In this document: positions 11,992 to 23,405 of the stretch, in pieces
How positions within the stretch are numbered: position 1 is the stretch's first letter
Layout of the letters: each line of letters opens with the position of its first letter
From: Persicaria tinctoria
Taxonomy: Eukaryota > Streptophyta > Magnoliopsida > Caryophyllales > Polygonaceae
Direction: 5' to 3'
Assembly: GCA_037127255.1 (NCBI GenBank)
Contig: JBANSL010000020.1
Span: 54,411,098-54,475,097 of the forward strand
DNA length: 64,000 nucleotides
The notes under the pieces: model-generated
Told to the model about the DNA's origin: nothing
Seen by the model: the letters and a program-made list of their open reading frames with translations, nothing else
Database searches by the model: none
Position numbers and translations under genes: made by a program

Positions 11992-12950
11992 TGATGCGGA
12001 ACCATCCAAGACACCTCGGGACACATCTATAATTGGGGATGGACCTATGATTCGAGCTCGTGAGAATGATGTCATCCTCAGGAGGAAGAAGAAGGCTCCA
12101 CCATGGGAGAAGGTCCAAAGGTGCAAGCTTGATGGTCGTTCGTTCGTTTTGGGTTCGTTCATATTCATTTGACAGCTTTTCGACGTCTCAGTAAAATGAG
12201 TCGTACGGAGTCAATATTAATTGGATTGGATCGTGCCATATCTTGTTGGAACGATGACGAAGAGATCTACAACTTTTCTGTTGAAGGTTTTTCCAGATTC
12301 GACCTAGAGCTTGTCAGAAAATTAACATCTTTGCAAGTTGTCACTGTTTTGACGGGATTAAACTAAGTCTTGGAACTTTCTTTGTTTTTATTTTTAGAGA
12401 CCTTCTTTACTTAAGTTATTTTTAGTATTTTAGGGATTTAAGTTAATTTCTATTTTATTTATTATTTCTTTAGAAATCAGCCTCCTAGGTTATAAGAAGA
12501 GGCGTTCCCTTGTTCAGAACTCAGTACGTTGAAATTTATGAAAGTTCTCGTTTGTGTGAAACACATAGAGCGTAAGTTAATCGATTCGAAGCGTTGCTCA
12601 TCGATTGCAAATTGGTTCTTGATCTAACTTGGTTTGCTTTGAGTTCGTCAACCACGCGAGAGCTTGGTGATCCTGGTAATCACAAGTCCCCTCCTTGTGC
12701 CTCCAAGTTGTCCGCTTGGTTGTGTAAGGTTGTAGATGCGGGCTTTGTAGTCGTTGATACTTGGTTCCTACCCTCTTAGGAGGCATGGGTTCGTTATCTC
12801 GTTCTATTTTAGTTCGAATCAGTCCTTATCGGTCGTGTCTTGCTTTCAATTTCGAGTCTTTATTCTTGTTCATCGAGTCTTTGCTTCCGTTCCTGTTATT
12901 TCTTGTTTGATTGTCGAAGATCGGGCCATCCTACGGCTAACCCTGTATCA
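11992..12950 (+). repeat. 5' LTR of the chromovirus derivative
   Basis: 959 bp, TGATGCGG to CTGTATCA, aligning with 20381-21302. It carries the last codons of pol at its 5' end (about 11994-12168). Its partner lacks about 40 bp in two small deletions. Confidence 0.92.
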
Positions 12951-12952
12951 AA

Positions 12953-12967
12953 TTGGCATCAGAGATT
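12953..12967 (+). other. Primer binding site of the chromovirus derivative
   Basis: TTGGCATCAGAGA two bases after the 5' LTR, a one-base variant of the initiator Met tRNA site TGGTATCAGAG. Confidence 0.8.
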
Positions 12968-13580
12968 TGGTTTCCGACATCAAAGTTGTGTCTTTTGTTT
13001 CCCTAAACACAAAAACTACAAAAAAAAAGTCTTTTTCTTTATTCTTGGTTTTTACTTCTTGAATTCGTGATTTGATTGCTACTAATCCTTTTTTGTGATT
13101 GTTGTGGTTGCCTTAGCCCTAAACATACCCTAGCCGTGACCTACAACACACATTGGAGCCAAATAGCACTAATATTGTTGTTGGAGTCAATTAACAAATT
13201 GGAGCCAATTACCACCTTGTACGTGCAACCGACACAATTTGCTTGAAGTGGATCTATTTTGTGCCTTGATCAGCCGATCAATTGAGTCCAAGTCGGCAGC
13301 TTTCATTCCTACGGCTAACTTTGCAATCTCTTAACCCTAGTTTGCGTTGTTCTATCTTTGGCTACCTTGGTCTATCTTTGTTTATCTATTTTATTGTCTT
13401 ATTAAATTTTGATTTTTGATAGATTAAATCACTTTTATCTATCATAGATTATAAAAGGCCTTAGATAGATATATTTACCATATTTAGCCAAACCATCACC
13501 TATATATATTTCATTAGGGCTACATAAATTTTATTTTTCTTTCACCATAGTTTAAATTTTCAAGAGTCCTTTTATTTCAT
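12968..13580 (+). other. Leader of the chromovirus derivative
   Basis: Non-coding leader between primer site and gag, interrupted by the LINE and resuming at 17823-18488. The phrase tttcattagggctacataaatttt occurs at about 13509 and again at about 13576, the second copy spanning the LINE 5' junction. Bases 13565-13580 are the left copy of the LINE TSD. Confidence 0.75.
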
Positions 13581-16500
13581 TAGGGCTACATAAATTTTTA
13601 TCTCTTACATCATCCTAACTATGCTAATTTGGTTGGTCTCCACGAGTCATGTAGCATGACTAATCTCTCCTTTTATGAATAGTTTTGGTTATTGGAACAT
13701 TAGGGGCTCTAAACGCCCCCTTATTTGGCCAGAAATTACACAATTAAGAAAGGATCATAACCTTGATATCCTAGCTCTCTCCGAAACCAAAACAACCTTC
13801 CTTCCTTCTGACAATCAGATCCTTGCTGCTGGTTTTCATAAGCTGAACTTCATTAGTTCAATTGGCTCTAAGGGAGGTCTGTGGATTTTGTCGAAAAATA
13901 ATTCTGTGTTACCCAATTCCAAAGTTTTGATTCAGGGGCCTAGATTCTGTCTGTTTAACATTTCTCTTGAGCATTTTGATTTTACCATATTATTTGTCTA
14001 TGCTCCCTCGGTTGAACATGAGAAAACTGGTTTCTGGCATGAAATTTTAGGCATTGTCAAATCTCACGCTTTACCTCTTCTCATCATGGGTGACTTAAAT
14101 GATTTAGAGGATTTTTCTGACAAATTGGGGGGAAACTCTCCTACTCTGGCGAGATTCAGAAGGCTAAAGGATCTCAAGGCTGATCTTAACCTCCATAATG
14201 TACCCTTTATAGGTTCACTTTTCACCTGGAGAAAACACCCCCATGCCTACAATAATACTTATGAGCGCTTGGACCGAGTGCTTGCTCACCATGATATTAT
14301 CACTAGGTATTCTGATCTCCGTGTCCAACACCATCCCTTCTCATCCTCAGATCACTGCCCGATCACTCTTCAGATTGGTACAAAGGAATTGATGAAAGGC
14401 ACTCCATTCAGATTCGAGATGGCATGGACCTCTAATCCTTTTTATGAACAGATGGTCAAGATGGGATGGAAAAATAAGTTTGTTGGCTCCTTTGCTTACA
14501 AGCTTATGCAGAAACAAAAGCTACTCAAGAAAAACACTAAGGTTTGGTGTTTTTCACAGCAAAACAATGTTGTTAAACAACTTAATGAAGTCAACCTCAA
14601 AATCCAAGATCTTCAAGCAAAGCTCCCCTTGGGATTACTGTCAGCCAGCGACAATATGAAGCTATCAAGATTGGAACAAAAACGTTGGGCTCTTTTGGAT
14701 TTCAATTACAAATTCTGGAAACAAAAGGCTAAGTCAAAGCATATTCAACTGGGTGATAAGAATACCAGGTACTACCAAACTCTAGTTAAGGTTAATAAAT
14801 TTAAAAATCATACTACTGCCTTTGTCACCAAGGAAAATGTAACTGTCACTGACAGTAACGACATCTCTTTCCACATCTATAAAGAATTGAAGGAGAGATT
14901 TGTCCTGCCACCCACCAATATAGTTACTGAAGAAGCTATTAAGTTTATTTCCCCTCAGATTTCAGCACAAGAAAACAGCATCCTCACCAGACCCCCTTCT
15001 AACAGTGAGATCAAATCTACGGTTTTTAGCATGGCAGAGGATAAAACTCCGGGCCCTGATGGTTATCCCCCGAAATTCTACTCCAAATACTGGCACATTG
15101 TTGGTTAGAGCTTATGTAGGGCTGTCAAGGCCTTCTTCCATTCTGGTGCACTTCTTGCTGAAATAAATCAAACGTTCATAGCATTAATTCCGAAAACTGA
15201 CAATCCTACTAATATCAATCACTTTAGACCTATATATCTTTGCAATACCGTTTATAAAATCATTACTAAACTAATTGCTAACAGGCTAAAACCGATCCTT
15301 TCAAAACTCATTAACCCTTTTCAAGGCGCTTTTATTGAAGGCCGATCAATCCAAGATAATACTCTAATTTCCCACGAGATCTTTCACACCTTTCACAAGC
15401 AGAAGGGTAAAAAAGGATATATGGCCCTCAAGCTAGATATGGAGAAAGCTTACGACAAGATCAGATGGGACTACATTCAAGCAACCTTGATTAAGTTCGG
15501 GTTTGACCGCAGATGGATAACCTGGGTTATGACCTGCTTGACCACCACAACCTTTTCGGTCCCTGTCAATAACCGCCCTTCTGAACTGTTCAAACCCCAA
15601 AGGGGCATCCGACAAGGGGCCCCACTAGCTCCTTACATCTTCATCTTAGTAATGGAAAACCTTGCAAGAGAGTTACAAGCCGAAGCAAATCTGGATGATG
15701 GTTTGGTTGGAGTTAAACTCACCAAAAATGGCACTCCAATTCCTTTTTTAACCTTTGCTGACGATACTATCATCTTTGCTCCAGCTTCTCATAAGTGCAT
15801 TCACACCATCAAGAATATGCATAATAATTTCTCCAATCTCTCTGGTCTCTCAATCAATTATAGCAAAAGCTCGCTACAGGTCTCCGAAAATGTTTCCTCT
15901 ACTTTAGCTTCTTCCCTTGCGCAGGCTATGAACATCCCAGTCGCTAGAAACCTTGAAAAATATCTGGGTATTCCCATTCTCAAGGGAAGAGTAAAGAATT
16001 GTATGTTCGAAGAAGCAACCCAAAGCCTCAAAAAACAGTTGTCAAAATGGAAAGCTTCCTCTTTATCACAAGCGGGTTGAACCACTCTGATTCAAGCCAA
16101 TCTTTGATCCAAAACAAATTATCTTATGCAAAAAATTTTACTCCCAAAAGGTGTGCTGCATCAGATGGACAAGATTCATAAAAATTTCTTTTAGAACAAG
16201 CTTGAATCAGAACGCTACAATCCCCTAATTAGCTGAGACAGGATTTGCCAACCTAAAGATCATGGTGGTCTTGGCCTCAGACTTGCCGAGGATATTAACA
16301 TTAGCCTCCAGATGAGGTTGTTTTGGAAGATAATCACATCCTCGGAGAACATTTGGGTAAAGGTCATAAAGGAGAAATATTTGCATAATGAAGATATTTT
16401 TGAAGCAAATCCTCTTCACCCGTCTTGGCAGTTTGGCAGGTTATTACAGCTTAGAAATCAATTCAAAAAGGGTTTACTTTGGATTGTAGGTGATGGCCGG

Positions 16501-17806
16501 AAAATTAAGGTTTGGAAAGATCCATGGTTGCCAAACGTGAGGTTGGAACACTGGCAAGCTCACCACGACCCATATCTTTATCTTAGCCATCTCATAACCG
16601 AACATAAACAATGGGATACTCGAAAACTGGAGTTGTTATTCCCTGAATCTATAGCCACTCAGATTAAGAAGATTAACATTCCCTCATGGAGCCCCGAAGA
16701 TAAGTTGATTTGGAGACTCAACCCGGATGGTACCTTCACCACCTCCTCATGTAGGCAATTGTTTCTTAACAATGCGACTAATTCCTTGGGGGCAGAGTGA
16801 TGTTGGAAGCTTAACATCCCCCCCACGGCTGAAGAACTTGGTCTGGAAAATTCAGCAAGATGCTCTGGCTACCAAGGAAAGGCTCAATAGATACTTTATC
16901 AGAGTCCCAAAGGAATGTGTTCTTTGTAATGACAATATTGAAAATGACTCCCATTTATTCTTGAATTGTTCTTTCACTAGAAGGGTGATTTCGATTTATG
17001 AACAAATGCTAGGTGTTGCACTTGGGGCAACCTCGAATGATCAAACTTCGATTCAAGAATTCATCCACTCGAAACCGGTTCCATCCAACTTTGAACATCT
17101 TACTTACATCTGGCAAAATAGCTTGGAAACTAGAAATAGTTCGATTTTCAAGAATAAGATCCCTGATTCGCCTTCACAGGATGCAATGAGGGCTTGTATC
17201 CAATTTAGAGAGTGCCAGTTGGCCATGAATCAGGACAAAGGCAAGGATCTCAATCGGGTTAAGAAAAATAGAAATGTTGGCTGGAAGAGGCCGCTTGGAA
17301 CCACCTACAAAATTAATGTAGATGGTTCGACTAAACCCACTGGCCTCTGTCAGGTGGGTGGGATCCTTAGGGATAGTGTAGGACGTGTTCTGGATATTTT
17401 TCAAAACCAGATTCCATGTAGCTCTACCATTCAAACAAAAGCTGCTGCGTTTTGTGCAGGTGTCAAGTTAGCGCTATCAAAAGGGTTAAGGCGACTTGTA
17501 ATTGAAGGGGATTGTTTGGAAGTGATCAGGAACATTAATGATAGTTCAAGAACAAGATGGGAAATTTTCCGGGAAGTAGAATTCACCAGGAGCATGAAGG
17601 TAAACTTTGAGTTTATTGAGTTTATTGAATTTAGACATTGTTTTAGAGAAGCAAATGTAGCTGCCGATTATTTAGCTAAGTCTATGGATAGGTGTACTAT
17701 GTCCAATATCCCTTTTAATAGGGACTTCTATAACATCATCCGTAAGGATGATTAGGGTGGCGTCCCTAGCGGGACTTCTGCCCCCTTTTTGCCTGATATA
17801 AAAAAA
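13581..17806 (+). mobile_element. LINE 1, L1-type non-LTR retrotransposon
   Basis: Bounded by a 16-bp TSD (agtccttttatttcat) at 13565-13580 and 17807-17822, with a short A-run (17798-17806) at the 3' end. It holds 94 bp of leader and then a complete-length but mutated ORF2. No ORF1 is present, so it was 5'-truncated at insertion or lost ORF1. It belongs to the same family as LINE 2 (34414-37590). Confidence 0.93.
13675..17755 (+). pseudogene. LINE 1 ORF2: endonuclease, RT, RNase H, disrupted
   Basis: Starts at the ATG at 13675. An apurinic-type endonuclease spans 13675-14370 (opening WNIRG, SETK, MGDLND, closing SSSDHCPI). RT follows from about 15030 (TPGPDG, then ALKLDMEKAYD near 15420, FADD at 15754-15765), then a zf-RVT zinc finger (CVLCN...HLFLNC, about 16916-16970) and an RVT_3 RNase H (NVDGS near 17320, FREANVAAD near 17645) ending with the stop at 17753-17755. 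Stops occur at 15106-15108, 16078-16080 (TGA where LINE 2 has Arg) and several points in 16100-16260, and there is a frameshift near 16790. The endonuclease and first third of RT are continuous for 477 codons. Endonuclease and RT together perform target-primed reverse transcription in active relatives. Confidence 0.93.
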
Positions 17807-18488
17807 AGTCCTTTTATTTCATAGATAGTTTCTTGCATTAGTAAAAAAAAACAGTCAAAAAAAATAATTACATTCAAGCTTTGACCTAGGAGGATAAAAT
17901 TCACTAGAGGAAAAAGTAGCTTTAAAAAAAAATTTGTTGAGATCTAGTGCAAGAACTTTCAAGGACTAATTTTGGTGAAATTTCATAGCCCTAGTTGAAA
18001 ATCTCAAACACATACCTCCCAAAACACAATTTTTTTTAAGCCCTACCTTGCAACTAAAACGTCCTTGCTAAGGGTTTGAATAAAAAAGAGGTCAAAATCC
18101 AAGTTTTTCTTTCTTTTCTTTCATTTTCTTTTCCTATTTTTGTGTGTCGAGTCCTGCAATGCCCATACCGACCCCTACAGCCTCGTCACGGGTTCTGTCG
18201 AGTCTGATTTGGTCGATTTCGAGTCAGTTTGGTCGATTTTGACATTGTGTCCAGCTTTTGTCTAGTGGTTCTTGCCTTGTCGAGTACCTTATTTGGTGTT
18301 TCTTTGTCCTTTCTCTTGATTACTCTCTTTTGATTGTTAAGTCCTTGCTTGAGTGTTGATTTGCCCAAAGCGGATTTCCCCAACAAGCTTGTCATACCAA
18401 TTAGAGAGAAGAGTGTGAGCGAAACACTTGTGAGATTGTTTATATTTTTACTAACTGTCACATAGTTCTTTTTTTGTCTTTATTTGCC

Positions 18489-20380
18489 ATGTCTAACCAG
18501 GGCAACAACATGATTACTGGAGAAGAGATGATCAAACAATTGGAAGCCATGAATGAGAAATTGGTACGGATTAATGAAGGATTGGCGGCATTAGAGGCTC
18601 AGCCATCCAGCTTTAACAACATGGTTGGGCAAGGTAATCCCCGGCGTACTGAAGCGCCTCACGATGAAAGGGAAGTAACTAATCCTAATCCCCTTCCTAA
18701 TCCTAATGCAAATCAGCACCATGTTGTTAATCCTCATATAGCTAAACCTTTATTTGATAAGAACATCTCTCCACGAAGGGAGAGACATGGTAGGAATAAT
18801 GTGTTTGCTAATATGCAGGGACGAGAGAAAGGACGACGGAAACAAGAAGGGTACTACTTCTCAGAGAATGACGACGACTTCCAAGAGGATGATCATTGGG
18901 AGCAACGTCCTAGACGAAATGATAGAGGAGGTCGATACCACTATCGAGCACCTAGAGAGCCTGAGCAAGATGGCATAGGTAAGGTAAAGGTAAATATCCT
19001 TCAATTTGATGGTAATATCGATTCAGATGCATATATTGATTGGGAAACTAAAATGGATCAAATATGGAATTGTCATAACTTTTTCGATGCTAAAAAGGTG
19101 CAACTAGCTTCATTAGAATTTACTGGCTTTGCTTTAATTTGGTGGGATAACCTAGTTTAAGAAAGAAGAAGAGCCCTTGATGTGCCTATCGCTTCCTGGA
19201 CTCAATTAAAAGCACTTATGAGAAGTAGGTTTGTTCCTCAACGTTATGCTAGAGAGCTTAGACAACGTTTAGAGAACCTTAGGTAAAGCAATAAAACTGT
19301 TGAGGAAACCTTTAATGCAATGCAAGAAACCATGGCTAGGGCTAATGTAGTTGAACCCTATAAAGATACAAATGCTAGGTTTCTTAGAATATTGCATCCC
19401 GCTTTGGGTCATGAAATTGATTATTTCCCTTATTCTACGCCTACTGAGCTTTTGCATTTAGCGATAAAGGTAGAAAGAGGAGCACGATATAGGAGCCAAG
19501 GGAGAATATCGAGTGGCCAACAACCCCAATGGCGCCAATCTCGGCCAAATCAGTCCCAATGGCGTGGTGATGGTGGTGCACAAGATCGACCAACCCAGCC
19601 CCAAGGGAGAGGGGAAGGCCGAGCACTTCAACAGCCCCTCGACAAGGGCAAAGCGCCTTGGAACGGACGTGAATCGTCTGGGGTATCTACTGGCCCTAAA
19701 GGGAGTAATCCTAACTCTTCTACTCTTAAACCTATGTTCATTTCTTGCTTTATATGTCAAGGTAGAGGACATGTTATGAAGGATTGCCCAAATAAGAAGA
19801 CTTTCATGATTAATCACCTAGGTAAAAATGGATCTGAAAATTCTAGTGGTGAAAATGTTGAGCATGTTAATAATGATCAGGATCTTAATTTACTTGCCTC
19901 TAAAGATGATTGCATTGAATATGAGCATGTTGATTCTTTGATTGTTCATAAAGTTTTAAGTGTTCAACCTATGTCTTGTGATGATAATCAAAGTGAAGAT
20001 TTGTGTCATCCTAATTGCTTAGAAAAAGGCAAATTTTGTAATATGATCAATGGTAGTGAAACTTGTTTTAATATTGCTAGCCTTGATATGATTGACAATC
20101 CAGCCTTGAAAAATGAAGAAAACTTGCTAGCATTGGATGAAAACTTAGAGATCAATGAACAAGCTAAAGTGCATATTAAGTTAGAATATCTTGAAAATGA
20201 TAGGAAATATGATTTGTGCACTAATAAGGCTTCTTTTCTTGGTGTTGTAGTGACATTTGATGGCCTTGAGAGGAGTTTCCATGGGCATGAGGTATTCGAT
20301 CCAGGATCTCGTGTGGATGCATTTGCGGAATCTTATGCAACCTTGGATTCGAGGTCGAATCCTTTTCAAGAAAGAGGGAA
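18489..20380 (+). pseudogene. Chromovirus gag with fused pol remnants
   Basis: ATG at 18489. The Gag domain includes the FDGNIDSDAYIDWE and ALIWWD segments (about 19005-19150), then Arg/Gln-rich sequence and a CCHC zinc knuckle (CFICQGRGHVMKDC, about 19746-19790). After the knuckle comes a degraded protease entrance, a short RT segment (KASFLGVVV near 20228) and a pol C-terminus that runs into the LTR and stops at 20559-20561. Stops at 19158-19160 and about 19285 break gag. The rest of RT, RNase H and integrase is deleted, so the copy could move only with proteins from a relative. Confidence 0.87.
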
Positions 20381-21302
20381 TGATGCGGAACCATCCAAGA
20401 CACATCGGGACACATCTATAATTGGGGATGGACCTATGATTCGAGCTCGTGAGAATGATGTCATCCTCAGGAGGAAGAAGAAGGCTCCACCATGGGAGAA
20501 GGTCCAAAGGTGCAAGCTTGATGGCCGTTCGTTCGTTTTGGGTTTGTTCATAGTCATTTGACAGCTTTTCGACGTCTCAGTAAAATGAGTTGTACGGAGT
20601 CAATATTAATCGGATTGGATCGTGCCATATCTTGTTGGAACGAGGACGAAGAGATCTACAACTTTTCTGTTGAAGGTTTTTCCATATTCGACCTAGAGTT
20701 TGGCCGAAAATTAACATCTTTGCAAGTTGTCACTGTTTTGACGGGATTAAACTAAGTCTTGGAACTTTCTTTGTTGCTATTTTTAGAGACCTTCTTTACT
20801 TAAGTTATTTTTAGTATTTTAGGGATTTAAGTTAATTTCTATTCAATTTATTATTTCTTTAGAAATCAGCCTCCTAGGTTATAACAAGAGACGTTCCCTT
20901 GTTCAGAACTCAGTACGTTGGAATTTATGAAAGTTCTCTTTTGTGTGAAACACATAGAGCGTAAGTCAATCGATTCGAAGCGTTGCTCATCAATTGCAAA
21001 TTGGTTCTTGATCTAACTTGGTTTGCTTTGAGTTCGTCAACCTCGCGAGAGCTTGGTGATCCTGGTAATCACAAGTCCCCTCCTTGTGTTGGTTGTGTAA
21101 GACTGTAGATGCGGGCTTTGTAGTTGTTGATACTTGATTTCTACCCTCTTAGGAGGACTGGGGTCTTTATCTCGTTCTATTTTAGTTTGAATCAGTCCTT
21201 ATCGGTCGTGTCTTGCTTTCAATTTCGAGTCTTTGCTTCCGTTCCTGTTATTTCTTATTTGATTGTCGAAGATCGGGCCATCCTTCGACTAACCCCGTAT
21301 CC
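20381..21302 (+). repeat. 3' LTR of the chromovirus derivative
   Basis: 922 bp, TGATGCGG to GTATCC; the last base differs from the CA expected and found in the 5' LTR. The TSD copy CTTCT follows at 21303-21307. Confidence 0.92.
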
Positions 21303-21307
21303 CTTCT

Positions 21308-21514
21308 ACTATGCAATTCAATTCAAGTTTTGCTCGATCCCAATTGATTCCTGCAACACGTCCGCCTGAGCCCTGCTGAAAAGGAAGGGTTAATTCTACT
21401 TGCTATCCCTCTGTCGAGAAGCAGGGAGCTGCTAAAATGTTGCTTGTAAAGCACGAGCTGCTGAAATTGGAGAGGATATGGCTATTACTTTGAATATGGA
21501 ATTTTCTTTTTTTT
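21308..21514. other. Continuation of the unknown gene-like segment
   Basis: Lies between the chromovirus and the point (about 21515) where similarity to duplication copy 2 resumes. It holds a run of gagctgctgaaa-like phrases and no element end I recognise. Confidence 0.35.
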
Positions 21515-21850
21515 TTTTAACCTTTATACTCTAAACACTAGTCTCTTGATCATAAAGATACGTGGTTTTACATTTCCCCTGATTAAACACTTGCAAATTT
21601 TAAGTAAAATAAATGCTAGAGTTGGTATTGTAATATATAAATAAGTTTCTTTATAAAATAGAGGACTTAGCGGTATAAAAAAAAACTTGTAGAAATTTTG
21701 TTATTTATTGTAAAGATTTTTTAAACAAATTGTTGAAGATGTTGTAAATTGTAATGTATCGGGGCAAATCTTCGGCCCCACAACCCCGCCCCACGAAATT
21801 ATTTTACCGTTAAATTAATATTAAAAAATGTACAAAAATTACCGTTAAAT
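21515..21850. repeat. Tandem duplication, copy 1, right part
   Basis: Aligns with 25345-25590 and 25890-25945, starting at taacctttatactctaaacac. It includes the left end of a MITE at 21760. At about 21850 it runs straight into the gypsy gag stub that opens copy 2, so this is the duplication junction. Confidence 0.85.
21760..21838 (+). mobile_element. Left end of a MITE cut by the duplication junction
   Basis: Terminal sequence CGGGGCAAATCTTCGG and onward, preceded by gtaatgta (21751-21758). The matching inverted end is at 26145-26212 in copy 2, followed by gtaatgta at 26213-26220. The 8-9 bp TSD fits a hAT or MULE-type MITE. Confidence 0.7.
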
Positions 21851-21978
21851 TATTTTACCATTCATGCGTCGCCGTTGTGAATTGCTGAAGTTGCTGAAGT
21901 TGAGAGTCCACCTTCTCGGTGACCTTGAGACGTTTACCCTCCGCTATTGCCGAAGAATGTCAAGCTACTGATACCAAT

Positions 21979-22099
21979 TGTTAGACTCCTTCTAGTTAGT
22001 TATCCTAACAGATTAGAGAGAGAGGGTGTAACTTGCATTTGATTGATCATGAATGAATCTCCCAAGTACAAAAGACTGCCTTATATAGATGTCCTAACA
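21979..22099 (-). repeat. gypsy relic A LTR, duplicated copy
   Basis: 121 bp; read on the minus strand TGTTAGGACATC to GAGTCTAACA, with TATA-like ctatataagg 10 bp in. The primer site (TGGTATCAG) lies at 21968-21978 and the gag stub follows at 21856-21960 with its start codon changed to ATA. Confidence 0.8.
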
Positions 22100-22154
22100 T
22101 AATACTATCATGGTATAAATTATAAATATATTATTAAAAAAACTCATTCCATTA

Positions 22155-22718
22155 ATTATTTTATTTTTTTGGAAGAAAGATGAAATTTAGGAAGGACATT
22201 CAACCGCACAGTCTTCCTTCCTAGATCGTCCTTATGACGCCGTGGACGAGAACCCGATGTTGTGAATCAGTTGCCAGGCATTCATTGACAGGGGAACTGT
22301 ACGAAAGAAGAACAATAATGTCTGCAACAACATTCGATTTCCTGAAAATATGACGAATTTCAACATTAGAGAATGCACAAGATCCATTTTCGTTCCAGAT
22401 TGTAAAAGCTCTATTTTTCAAAGACACTTCCAGTCTTCTAAGATTGTCCTCACAACCACCAAATTGTCCCCTAGATTGTTAATATTGAGTTGTTTGGCTT
22501 GAAGCACTCTCGTAAACCTAAGGCTTTTGCAAACATGATGGAGAAATTGTACGTTACAGGTACCCTGCTCCAAAGACACGATTTTACCCTCCGAACCATG
22601 GATGACAAAACCATAAACCGCTTCTCCCGAACTCCTCTTGGAGCGATCAAAATTAAGCTTTGCAAAACTCGTTCCATTACAGATTAGATTGAAGTTAAAG
22701 TGAAATTTCATTGAGTCT
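22155..22718 (-). pseudogene. LINE RNase H fragment, duplicated copy
   Basis: Copy of 10061-10636. It keeps the RNase H segments (LNFDRSKRS near 22650, FRKSNVVAD near 22330), lacks about 20 bp near 22475-22510 relative to copy 1, and has the T-rich tail at 22155-22171. Confidence 0.78.
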
Positions 22719-22811
22719 CATTCCTTATTTTTGATATTTTTAAAAGGTTCTATACATATAGGTTTGTATATTTATTGGTCTTTCTAATCTAGACCATGAG
22801 AGCATAGGTTA

Positions 22812-23169
22812 GACTAACTCCAATGGCTAAGTGTGCAAATGTACATATTTGCACAAGGTGCTTAAAAATGCACATCACTTTTTGATGTTTTACTCCATTG
22901 GTTAAATGTGCATTGTATACACACATATCTCTAAATAAATATGATTAAATTAAAAAGGAAAATAAAATAATAAAAAACAACCAATAGAAATGACTTTACT
23001 TTATTGAAAAGTGATAAAAAGTTTTTGCACATGGGGAGGTGATGTGCTTATATTTGAGCACTTTGTGTGCAAATGTGCACATTTTAAACACTCAAAAGTA
23101 ACCATTGGAGCACAATTTGCATCAAAATGTGCATATTTAAACTTTTGCACCATGTCATTGGAGTTAGCC
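22812..23169. mobile_element. Tourist-like (PIF/Harbinger) MITE
   Basis: 358 bp with terminal inverted repeats GACTAACTCCAATG and CATTGGAGTTAGCC, flanked by TTA at 22809-22811 and 23170-23172. Duplication copy 1 at about 10731 has a single TTA and no insert, a natural empty site. It contains no coding region; many short TGTGCA/TGCACA blocks give internal symmetry. Confidence 0.93.
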
Positions 23170-23405
23170 TTAAGAACTTTAATCAGGAAAGAGTTCATAC
23201 CAAACACAAAAGCAACTCTAAAAAAACAATATTAGGAAAATCTCAAATAATTTGATTTTGAAAAATATTTCTCGATTGAACTTCTTTGTATATTCATAAA
23301 TAGATTTTTCTAATGTATATAAACGGGGATATATTAAATAACCTATATGAAGAAAGATTTATCTTAGAAAAGTGATTTTTTTAAAGCTTTAATGCATTAG
23401 TCTCT

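Larger units (their letters stand above)
11992..21302 (+). mobile_element. Chromovirus-type Ty3/gypsy deletion derivative
   Basis: LTRs at 11992-12950 and 20381-21302, TSD CTTCT at 11987-11991 and 21303-21307. A primer site follows the 5' LTR and a polypurine tract (caagaaagagggaa) ends at 20380, directly before the 3' LTR. Inside are gag with a zinc knuckle and short remnants of protease, RT and the pol C-terminus; most of pol is deleted. A LINE (13581-17806) interrupts the leader. The pol C-terminal motif GPMIRARE lies inside the LTR, an arrangement known in CRM/Reina-type chromoviruses. Confidence 0.9.
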
